This document shows, one piece after another, positions 1-6,713 of a stretch of 17,625 nucleotides of DNA (positions are counted from its first letter, which is position 1; each line of letters starts with the position of its first letter). The stretch is from Desulfuromonadaceae bacterium (lineage in GTDB: Bacteria > Desulfobacterota > Desulfuromonadia > Desulfuromonadales > SZUA-540): the NCBI GenBank assembly GCA_003250235.1, contig QKGY01000128.1, positions 1-17,625 of the forward strand, given 5' to 3'. Below the pieces are notes generated by a model. The model was not told where the DNA came from. It worked only from the letters and a program-made list of their open reading frames with translations, and did not search any database. Made by a program: the position numbers and the translations under genes.

Positions 1-926
1 TTCTTTCGTCTGCACAGATTTTTGCCCTCACCCTGCTCGTTGCCAGTGTCTTGCTCCCCTGGCGGCGATGGACTCCCTGGCTGGTTCGCGGCCTGCTTGC
101 CGGGGCGGTCATTCTGGTATTCCGGCCGGTGGCTGATGCTTCACAGCTTACGCTCACCGTGCTTTCCGTCGGCCAGGGAGAGTCTCTGTTGTTGTCCCTG
201 CCGCAAAACAGGCATTTTCTGATCGATGGCGGTGGACTGTACAGCGAAACGTTCGATGTCGGCGAACGTCTGGTGCTGCCTGCACTGGCGCGTCTGGGCA
301 TCCCTGAACTCGATGCGGTCATTTTGACCCATGCGCATCCGGATCACTATGAGGGCCTCTGTGCGGTGCTTTCCATGTTCCCGGTTCGTTCCTTCAAGTC
401 GGCCATCCCCGAGGAAGAACTCCCCGCGGCGTTACGCAAGGCCCTGGAGATGGGCAAGATTCCCGCGGAACGTCTCCCCGAAGGGTGGATCCATCTGATT
501 CCAGAGCTGCCGGGATCTTTGGACCTGCTGGTACCGCCGCAGTCCGGTGCGCTCAATGACCGATCCATCGCCTGCATCTGCCGGTATGGAGACGACAGTC
601 TGCTATTGACCGGAGATCTGGAGGGCGCGGGGGTCGTTCGTCTGCTCGACACTCTTCCGGATGATCATGTCGGGGTGTTGAAACTTCCTCATCATGGAAG
701 TCGACATTCGCTCCCCGACGTTCTGTGCGATCGTCTCCACCCCCGGTTTGTTTTTACATCGTCAGGGAGGGATAACGGGTATGGTTTTCCCCATAAATTT
801 GTCGTACAAACGGTGCAGGAACGGGGAATCCCTTTTTACCGCACGGACTGGAACGGCAGTCTGCAGTTTGCAAGTCGGGGAGATGGCTGGCATGTCACAC
901 AATGGCGTCACGGGCTTTTCCGTTGA
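1..926 (+). CDS. comEC: DNA internalization/competence protein ComEC/Rec2, C-terminal part (5' end outside window)
   Basis: The frame is open from the left edge, so the gene continues upstream; only about 307 residues of a protein usually near 750-800 are present. The first 40 or so visible residues are hydrophobic and fit the end of the ComEC membrane region. A metallo-beta-lactamase domain follows: the metal-binding motif THAHPDH lies at about 321-350, with LTGD at about 606 and PHHGSRHS at about 688. This C-terminal hydrolase-like domain is typical of ComEC, the inner-membrane channel that takes up single-stranded DNA; it is thought to act on the non-transported strand. A stand-alone beta-lactamase-fold hydrolase is unlikely because the upstream frame is open and hydrophobic. 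The gene ends 54 bases before the next start codon. Confidence 0.88.
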   Translation, partial: LSSAQIFALTLLVASVLLPWRRWTPWLVRGLLAGAVILVFRPVADASQLTLTVLSVGQGESLLLSLPQNRHFLIDGGGLYSETFDVGERLVLPALARLGIPELDAVILTHAHPDHYEGLCAVLSMFPVRSFKSAIPEEELPAALRKALEMGKIPAERLPEGWIHLIPELPGSLDLLVPPQSGALNDRSIACICRYGDDSLLLTGDLEGAGVVRLLDTLPDDHVGVLKLPHHGSRHSLPDVLCDRLHPRFVFTSSGRDNGYGFPHKFVVQTVQERGIPFYRTDWNGSLQFASRGDGWHVTQWRHGLFR

Positions 927-951
927 CAGAACCCCCTGGTTTTGCTAGCGT
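923..951 (+). promoter_or_regulatory. Possible sigma-70 promoter for the response-regulator gene
   Basis: A perfect -35 box TTGACA (923-928) overlaps the comEC stop codon. A weak -10, TAGCGT (946-951), lies 17 bases further on. The -10 matches poorly, so the gene may instead be cotranscribed with comEC. Confidence 0.3.
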
Positions 952-980
952 CTAGAATCCAAAAAGGGGAGCCTTCCGGG

Positions 981-2345
981 ATGAAAAAACCCACGATACT
1001 GGTTGTGGACGACGAACTTTTTTTCCGCCGCATGTATTCTGAGCTCCTCAGTGGGGACGGGTACGATGTTGAAACCTGTGCGACCGGAGACAAGGCTCTG
1101 GAGAGGGTGTCCGCAGGTGGAGTCGATGTCCTGTTGACCGATATGGTCATGCCAGGTATCGGTGGTCTGGAAGTCCTTCGTCTGGCCCGGAACATGGAGA
1201 ATCCTCCCGAAGTTATTCTGGTGACGGGGCATGCGACGCTGGAAACGGCGATCAAAGCGTTGAAAATAGGCGCTCGGGATTACCTCATAAAACCCTTCAA
1301 TCCCGAAGAGTTGCGCCATATCGTTCGTACTTGCGTCGAGCAGCGACGGCTGCTCGATGAAAATGCGCTTCTCAAGAGCCAGATCCGGCTGTTTCAGAAA
1401 GGTCAGAATCTTTCCTCTCTGCTCGAAACGGATCGGCTCCTTCCCCAGGCGGTGAGTATTCTTCTGCAGGAAATAGGTCGCGGAAGAGGTTTCGCCTTTG
1501 TGCTGCCTGAAGAGGGCAAGATCCGAGTGGCCGGCCTCGACGGGCTGGAGCATAATCAGGCCCTGGCCCTGGCCGGCTCTCTTCGGCCCTGTCTGCAGGG
1601 GTTGTCCGGTCTCCGTCTCATTCACAGCTCCGAGTTGTCGCCGAATCCCGATTGGCCTGAGAATGTGCGCTCCATTTGCCTTTTTCCCCTGACGTTTGCC
1701 AAAGAAACCAGGGGGGGGCTGGTGCTCTTGAACCTTGCCGCCAGGAATCTGCCAGACCCTCTGCCGCTGGAAAATCTACAGTTCCTTTCAGAACAGGCCG
1801 CTTTGGCTTTTGAGAACGCTTTGCGTTATCAGGATGCCCAGCAACTGGTCTATACCGATGATCTGACCGGGTTGTTCAATTACCGTTATCTTCAGTATGT
1901 TCTGGATCAGGAGATTCGCAGGGCGGAACGATACGGGCTCAAGTTTGCCCTGGTCTTTATCGATATTGACCATTTCAAGGACGTCAACGATACCCATGGC
2001 CACCTGGCCGGCAGTGCCGCTCTTAAGGAAGTCGGCGGGCTCCTTCATATGGCGGTTCGTGAAGTGGATACGGTATTTCGTTACGGCGGGGATGAATTTA
2101 CCGCCCTGTTGGTAGAAACGGATGCCAAGGGGGCGGCTCTTGTCGCCGAGAGGATCCGTCGGGCCATCGAAGAGCATGTGTTCCTCCGGGAGATGGGGCT
2201 GGAGTGCCGGCTCACAGCGACGGTGGGCTGTGCCATTTTCCCGGACGATGCGGATGATCGCTCCGGGATTGTCGACTTGGCGGATCGCGCCATGTACGAA
2301 GGCAAAAAGATCCGGAACGTCACCCGGGGAGCTTGGGAGATCTAG
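981..2345 (+). CDS. Response regulator with receiver, GAF-like and GGDEF (diguanylate cyclase) domains
   Basis: This 454-aa protein is probably a phosphorylation-controlled diguanylate cyclase making c-di-GMP. Residues 1-120 are a CheY-like receiver: acidic pair D10/D11, phosphoacceptor D54 in LLTDMVMPG, T82 and K104 (DYLIKPF). A helical linker leads into a region of about 140-285 that looks like a divergent GAF domain, although I cannot name its ligand. The GGDEF domain runs from about 290 to 450. It has the intact active-site motif GGDEF at 369-373 and an RxxD product-inhibition site (REVD, 360-363) five residues before it. So it should be active and feedback-inhibited. I chose ATG 981 because the receiver starts directly there (MKKPTILVVDDE) and AGGGGAG at 965-971 is well spaced; the in-frame TTG at 942 lacks support. 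A terminator follows, so the gene is probably monocistronic or the last gene after comEC. The cognate histidine kinase is not in view. Confidence 0.9.
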   Translation: MKKPTILVVDDELFFRRMYSELLSGDGYDVETCATGDKALERVSAGGVDVLLTDMVMPGIGGLEVLRLARNMENPPEVILVTGHATLETAIKALKIGARDYLIKPFNPEELRHIVRTCVEQRRLLDENALLKSQIRLFQKGQNLSSLLETDRLLPQAVSILLQEIGRGRGFAFVLPEEGKIRVAGLDGLEHNQALALAGSLRPCLQGLSGLRLIHSSELSPNPDWPENVRSICLFPLTFAKETRGGLVLLNLAARNLPDPLPLENLQFLSEQAALAFENALRYQDAQQLVYTDDLTGLFNYRYLQYVLDQEIRRAERYGLKFALVFIDIDHFKDVNDTHGHLAGSAALKEVGGLLHMAVREVDTVFRYGGDEFTALLVETDAKGAALVAERIRRAIEEHVFLREMGLECRLTATVGCAIFPDDADDRSGIVDLADRAMYEGKKIRNVTRGAWEI

Positions 2346-2390
2346 TTTCCGACCGACGGAAACGCTCATCCTCAAAAAAGGGAAGACGGG

Positions 2391-2433
2391 CAGGCTGTGA
2401 CCCCTCTGGCGGGGGGACCGGTCTGTTTTTTTT
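2391..2433 (+). terminator. Intrinsic terminator after the GGDEF response regulator
   Basis: A two-part hairpin is visible. An outer stem pairs 2391-2397 with 2419-2425, including two G-U pairs, and an inner stem pairs CCCCTC (2401-2406) with GGGGGG (2411-2416) around a TGGC loop. Eight Ts (2426-2433) follow directly. A separate 7-bp perfect hairpin, GTTTCCG/CGGAAAC (2345-2363), lies just after the stop codon but has no T-tract. Confidence 0.72.
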
Positions 2434-2520
2434 CCGGCAGAGTCGATAGTGGCAATTTTGAAAATTAACCCGGTCGAGCAGGTGCTTTTGCCGGTGAACG
2501 TGGAAGCGAGGGTGTGTTTC

Positions 2521-3783
2521 GTGAGTATTTCAGGTATCAAAGGGATGAACGATATTTTGCCGGGAGATGTTGAAACCTGGCAGTTTTTGGAAAACAAAGC
2601 ACGGGAAATATTCAAGTCTTACGGGTTTTCCGAAATCCGGGTTCCCGTGGTCGAGAAGACTGAGCTTTTTTGCCGTTCTATCGGCGAGACGACCGATATC
2701 GTCGAAAAGGAGATGTATACCTTCGAGGATAAGAGCGGCAACTCGTTGACGTTGCGGCCCGAAGGGACGGCTCCTGTCATGCGCTCCTACATCGAGCACA
2801 AGATGTATGCCCAGGACCCGGTCGCCAAGCTGTATTATCTGGGTCCCATGTTTCGTTACGAACGCCCCCAGAAAGGGCGTTACCGTCAATTCCACCAGAT
2901 AGGCGCCGAGGTGATCGGTATTGAAGATCCCCGTATCGATGCCCAGGTGCTCGCCATGCTGGTTCATTTCTTCGAGGATGCCGGGATTCGGGATGTGGCG
3001 CTTCAGGTCAACTCGCTGGGATGTCCGGAATGCCGCCCCGGGTACCGCAAGACCCTGGTGGATTTTCTGGAGGCGCGGCTGGACTCTCTCTGCGAAGATT
3101 GCCGCAGGCGCTATCAGACCAATCCCCTGAGAGTTCTGGACTGCAAGGCGGCCGGTTGCAAGGAGGCGACTGTCGACGCCCCTTCGGTGCTCGATCACCT
3201 GTGTCGTGGATGTCAGGATCATTTCTCTCAGGTTCAAACTTATCTCGGTCTTCTTGGGACACCCTTTTCGATTAATCCCCGAATGGTGCGGGGGCTTGAT
3301 TATTACACCAAGACCACGTTCGAAATGGTGACGGGGAGTCTGGGGTCGCAAAATGCCGTGGCTGCGGGGGGGCGATACGACGGTCTCATTTCCGATCTCG
3401 GCGGACCATCTCTCCCAGGGATCGGTTTTGCCATGGGGCTGGAGCGCCTTGTCCTGATGAAGGGTGAAGAGCGCATTGTTCCATCACGTCCTCACCTTTT
3501 TCTGGCGGGGCTCGGCGAAGAGGCGAGTCGTCAGGCTTTCGTGCTCATGTCGGCTCTTCAGCGTCGGGGCGTGCATGCCGAGATGGACCTTGCCGGCAAA
3601 AGCCTCAAGGCACAGATGCGGAGGGCGGGGAAACTGGGCGCCCGGTTCGTTTTGATCCTTGGCGAGGAAGAAATCTCCCGTGGGGTTGCACAACTCAAGG
3701 ACATGGATGCCGGCAGTCAGGAGGAGGTCCGTCTTGACGGTCTTGTCGAAACACTGGTTCGACAATTTTCCCTTGAGGGTTGA
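2521..3783 (+). CDS. hisS: Histidyl-tRNA synthetase
   Basis: This 420-aa protein has the usual length for a bacterial HisRS, which charges tRNA-His in the cytoplasm. The N-terminus (MSISGIKGMNDILPGD) matches the family start. Class II motif 2 is at FRYERPQKGRYRQFHQ (R112 and E114 in FRYE). The histidine-specific motif RGLDYYTK begins at R257, the catalytic arginine position of the family. AAGGRYDGL and motif 3 (GIGFAMGLERLV) follow, then a C-terminal anticodon-binding domain of about 90 residues. I chose GTG 2521, with GAGGG at 2508-2512 eight bases upstream; an in-frame GTG at 2449 would add 24 residues foreign to the family. A terminator lies upstream and I see no clear promoter in 2434-2520. 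aspS follows 108 bases later, a pairing common in bacteria. Confidence 0.96.
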   Translation: MSISGIKGMNDILPGDVETWQFLENKAREIFKSYGFSEIRVPVVEKTELFCRSIGETTDIVEKEMYTFEDKSGNSLTLRPEGTAPVMRSYIEHKMYAQDPVAKLYYLGPMFRYERPQKGRYRQFHQIGAEVIGIEDPRIDAQVLAMLVHFFEDAGIRDVALQVNSLGCPECRPGYRKTLVDFLEARLDSLCEDCRRRYQTNPLRVLDCKAAGCKEATVDAPSVLDHLCRGCQDHFSQVQTYLGLLGTPFSINPRMVRGLDYYTKTTFEMVTGSLGSQNAVAAGGRYDGLISDLGGPSLPGIGFAMGLERLVLMKGEERIVPSRPHLFLAGLGEEASRQAFVLMSALQRRGVHAEMDLAGKSLKAQMRRAGKLGARFVLILGEEEISRGVAQLKDMDAGSQEEVRLDGLVETLVRQFSLEG

Positions 3784-3799
3784 TGCCGAGTGATTACTC

Positions 3800-3829
3800 T
3801 TGACGACGTCAAAAAAGGCTTTGTATAAT
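3800..3829 (+). promoter_or_regulatory. Sigma-70 promoter of aspS
   Basis: TTGACG (3800-3805), an 18-base spacer and a perfect TATAAT (3824-3829). The predicted transcript start is near 3836, leaving a leader of about 55 bases before the TTG start of aspS. The -35 box lies inside a perfect 13-base palindrome, TTGACGACGTCAA (3800-3812). Confidence 0.75.
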
Positions 3830-3891
3830 TCCGTTTTGCTCAAATTCAGGACAGGGTTGGATCTGACTTCACATCTTTGGAGGATATAGCG

Positions 3892-5665
3892 TTGAACGAC
3901 ATTCTCGGTGACTGGAAAAGAAGCCATTATTGTGGGCGTGTTACCGCAGTAGATATTGGTAAGGAAGTTTGCCTGATGGGGTGGGTATCACGGCGGCCTG
4001 ATTTTCATCGACCTGCGTGACCGCGAGGGGATTGTCCAGCTGGCTCTTGACCCGGACCGGGATCCCGAGGCTCATGCCAAGGCGGATAGGGTAAGGAACG
4101 AATTCGTTCTGGCTGTCCGCGGGGTCGTTTCACCCCGGCCCGAGGGGACCGTCAATCCCAAAATGGTTACCGGAGAGGTCGAGGTCGAAGTACGCGAGTT
4201 GAAAATTCTCAATACGGCCAAGACCCCGCCGTTCATGCTTGATGATTATGTCGATGTTGCTGAAAACATCCGCCTGAAACATCGCTATCTTGACCTGCGC
4301 CGTCCGGCTATCCAAGCGAACCTGATGTTGCGGCACCGGGTCGCTCGGACCGTGCGGACCTACTTGGACAAGCAGGGCTTTTTGGAGATTGAAACCCCCG
4401 TTCTCACCAAGAGCACGCCTGAAGGCGCCCGTGATTATCTGGTCCCCAGCCGGGTCAATCCCGGTACATTTTACGCGTTGCCGCAGTCTCCCCAGTTGTT
4501 CAAGCAGCTTCTTATGATCTCAGGCTATGACCGTTACTGCCAGATCGTCAAATGTTTCCGCGATGAGGATCTGAGGGCGGACCGGCAGCCTGAATTTACC
4601 CAGATTGACTGCGAAATGAGTTTCGTCAATCGCGATGACGTCATCGCGATCATGGAAGGGATGATCGCTGAGGTGTTCCGCGATGCCCTGGGGGTTGATG
4701 TGTCGCTGCCGATGGCGCGTATGACCTATGCCGAAGCCCTGGACCGGTTCGGCGTCGATAATCCGGATCTGCGTTTTGACTTGGAGCTTGTCGAGATTTC
4801 CGACGTAGTTAAGAGTTCCGGTTTCAAAGTCTTTGCCGATGTCGTCAAGGGGGGCGGAATCGTCAAAGCTCTCAATGCCAAAGGGTGTGCCTCCTTCTCC
4901 CGTAAAGAGATTGATGATCTGACGGATTTTGTAAAGATCTACGGAGCTAAAGGCTTGGCGTATGTCAAGATGACCGACGAAGGGTGGCAGTCCCCGATCG
5001 CCAAGTTCTTTACAGAGAGCGAGCTCGCAACCCTGAACACGGTGCTTGGGGCGGAGGTCGGTGACCTGCTGCTTTTTGTCGCCGATACCTACAGGGTGAC
5101 GAATGAGTCTCTGGGGCGGCTGCGCGGGCATCTCGGTCACAAACTGGGTCTGACCAGTAAAACGGATTTCAAATTCGTCTGGATTACGGACTTCCCGCTT
5201 CTCGAGTGGGATGGGGAAGCCCGTCGTCACGTCGCCGTCCACCACCCCTTTACGGCTCCCATGGATGAAGATATTGCCCTGCTCGACAGCGATCCCGGTA
5301 AAGCCCGGGCAAAAGCCTATGACTTGGTGCTGAACGGGTCGGAGATCGGCGGGGGCAGTATCCGTATCCATGATCAGGCCGTTCAAAGCAAGATGTTTGA
5401 CCTGATGGGTATCGGCTTTGACGAGGCTCGCGAAAAGTTTGGGTTCCTTCTGGATGCTCTGGAATTCGGCGCTCCTCCCCATGGTGGCATAGCCTTCGGT
5501 CTGGACAGGCTTGTCATGATTCTCACCGGGTCCGATTCCATTCGCGACGTCATTGCTTTCCCCAAAACCCAGAAGGCGACCTGTTTGATGTCCGAGGCGC
5601 CCAATGTCGTGGATGAGAAACAGCTTCGAGAGCTCTCCATCCGGTTGGCAACCCGGCCGAAATAA
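3892..5665 (+). CDS. aspS: Aspartyl-tRNA synthetase, with a frameshift near the 5' end
   Basis: This is bacterial-type AspRS. Reading begins at TTG 3892 (GGAGG at 3879-3883, eight bases upstream) as MNDILGDWKRSHYCG and continues through GWVSRR, then hits a stop at 4018-4020. The correct frame resumes at 3989-3998 as HGGLIFIDLRDREGIVQ and stays open to 5665. About 14 bases are missing relative to the family (RRRDHGGLIFID expected); restoring them gives 595 aa, the normal size. The remainder is intact: OB-fold, YLDLRRP, motif 2 region (FRDEDLRADRQPEFTQID), the GAD insertion domain and motif 3 (GIAFGLDRLVMIL). The only ATG usable after the shift is at 4163; it would give a 500-aa protein lacking most of the tRNA anticodon-binding domain. 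AspRS is essential, so an assembly or sequencing error is as likely as a true mutation. RPEGTVNP, with Gly, suggests the non-discriminating type that also charges tRNA-Asn. Confidence 0.9.
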
Positions 5666-5732
5666 CGATTTCCCCCGGGATTTTCTGTCGTGAATAATCC
5701 TCTCCACATCCCTGGTGAGGAAGGTTTTGTTG

Positions 5733-6461
5733 ATGCGAAAGTACGTTGTCATTTTGCTTGTTTCCCTGCTGGCTGGGTGTGCTTCGATGCCCAGCCAGGA
5801 GCTTCAGTCGGCACGCAGTGCCGTCGCACAGGCCTATGCTGTGGATGCCCCGCGTTTTGCTCCCCAGGAATACGAATCAGCCAAAGCTGCTCTCTCTGAT
5901 GCCGAGAGGTATGTCCACTACGGTGAATATGACGAGGCCCGCTCCATTCTGCCTTTGGCTGAAGGCCATGCCTTACGTGCCTATACCAAGGCTCGTGAAG
6001 AGGCGGCGCGGCAGCAGCGCGAAGCTGAAGCCGCCACTTCTGTGGCTTCGGGAAGTTCTAACCGTGGCGCTGCTAAGCCAGTCAAGAAAAAGTCCTTGAC
6101 GCCTCCTTCGCCCAAAGCGAACTCAGATGCCAAAAAAGAGGAGGTCGCCCCAAAGACTCCTCCCAAGGTCGAGCCACTTGTGTCGAAATATACGGTTGTC
6201 GACGGAGAAACCCTGTGGACCATATCCGCGCGGGGGGAGGTTTATGGGGACGCGTTACTTTGGCCGCTCATCTACAAGGCCAACAGAGATCAGATCAAAG
6301 ACCCTCGTCAGATCTTTCCCGGTCAGGTTTTGAGCATTCCGCGTGATGTTCCTCCGGAAGAGATGGATGAGGCGCGCGAGAAGGCCCGGCAGTCCGATAT
6401 TTTCCCCCTGGATGTAATGCTTCGGATGGGGGCTCCCGCCAAAGAGCCGGAGCGGCCATGA
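5733..6461 (+). CDS. LysM-domain lipoprotein with an N-terminal DUF4398-like helical region
   Basis: A 242-aa predicted lipoprotein. The signal peptide MRKYVVILLVSLLAGC has a lipobox (LAGC) with the lipidated cysteine at residue 16. Residues of about 22-95 form an alanine-rich helical segment with an SA(K)xxL.DAE..Y pattern, typical of DUF4398 proteins. A Lys/Pro/Ser-rich linker follows (about 100-150). The C-terminus carries one LysM domain (YTVVDGETLWTIS...IFPGQVLSIP), which binds peptidoglycan. The protein is probably tethered to an envelope membrane and contacts the cell wall; no enzymatic motif is visible. I chose ATG 5733 because GAGGAAGG (5717-5724) lies eight bases upstream and the signal peptide is then of normal length; a GTG at 5715 would add six residues. 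It follows aspS by 67 bases, so cotranscription is possible, although function gives no link. Confidence 0.88.
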   Translation: MRKYVVILLVSLLAGCASMPSQELQSARSAVAQAYAVDAPRFAPQEYESAKAALSDAERYVHYGEYDEARSILPLAEGHALRAYTKAREEAARQQREAEAATSVASGSSNRGAAKPVKKKSLTPPSPKANSDAKKEEVAPKTPPKVEPLVSKYTVVDGETLWTISARGEVYGDALLWPLIYKANRDQIKDPRQIFPGQVLSIPRDVPPEEMDEAREKARQSDIFPLDVMLRMGAPAKEPERP

Positions 6462-6510
6462 TGCCCTTCGCCGAGGCGGGGGAAGAGGGGAGCTTATTTC
6501 ATATTTTTTC

Positions 6511-6539
6511 TTGACACTCCCAGACCTTTTGCATACTGT
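6511..6539 (+). promoter_or_regulatory. Promoter of icd-mdh
   Basis: A perfect -35 TTGACA (6511-6516) is followed by a weak -10. The choices are TACTGT (6534-6539) with a 17-base spacer or CATACT (6532-6537) with 15. The -10 lies within the palindrome at 6530-6544. The predicted start near 6546 leaves a leader of about 167 bases. Confidence 0.6.
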
Positions 6540-6544
6540 ATACA
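6530..6544 (+). promoter_or_regulatory. Candidate repressor operator over the icd -10 region
   Basis: TGCATACTGTATACA is an inverted repeat of 7-base half-sites around a central T (6537) with one mismatch. Fourteen consecutive bases of its reverse complement recur exactly at the acnB promoter (13366-13379), and a related site sits at the kor promoter (10043-10057). The regulator is unknown. Confidence 0.6.
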
Positions 6545-6618
6545 ACATTCATTATGGGGCCCGGAGTCCAACGTTTTATGTAAATATGTATTTTTTCAAA
6601 TGGTTAGGCGGATAGGTA

Positions 6619-6696
6619 ATGGTTCGTCATGTTGGACCTGTCCGTAGAGCCATGGGTGTTTTGACTGTTGTTGGGCTTCCGGTACTACTGGCATAA
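6619..6696 (+). CDS. Possible 25-aa leader peptide upstream of icd
   Basis: ATG 6619 opens a 25-codon frame ending in TAA at 6694-6696, 17 bases before icd. The peptide has a basic N-terminal half (MVRHVGPVRRAMG) and a hydrophobic C-terminal half. AGGCGG at 6606-6611 is a plausible but imperfect ribosome-binding site. The frame lies in the icd leader, whose segments GTCCAAC (6566-6572) and GTTGGAC (6631-6637) are complementary. It could be chance; only conservation would settle it. Confidence 0.25.
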   Translation: MVRHVGPVRRAMGVLTVVGLPVLLA

Positions 6697-6713
6697 ATCA
6701 CCAAGGAGAGACC

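Noticed and set aside
2345..2363. Hairpin GTTTCCG/CGGAAAC right after the response-regulator stop codon
   Set aside because: Perfect 7-bp stem but no T-tract; the terminator at 2391-2433 explains transcription end better.
2449..2520. Upstream GTG start for hisS adding 24 residues
   Set aside because: The added residues do not match HisRS N-termini, while GTG 2521 has a well-placed GAGGG and gives the family start.
4520..5752. 410-codon open frame on the minus strand, antisense to aspS
   Set aside because: Shadow of a recognised synthetase gene with no domain of its own.
6464..6510. Possible terminator after the LysM lipoprotein gene
   Set aside because: The GC-rich stretch 6464-6491 gives only an irregular stem, and the T-run at 6503-6509 is too far from it.
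6661..6688. Second promoter candidate directly before icd (TTGACT, TACTAC)
   Set aside because: The -10 matches only three of six bases. The upstream TTGACA promoter with the shared operator is better supported.
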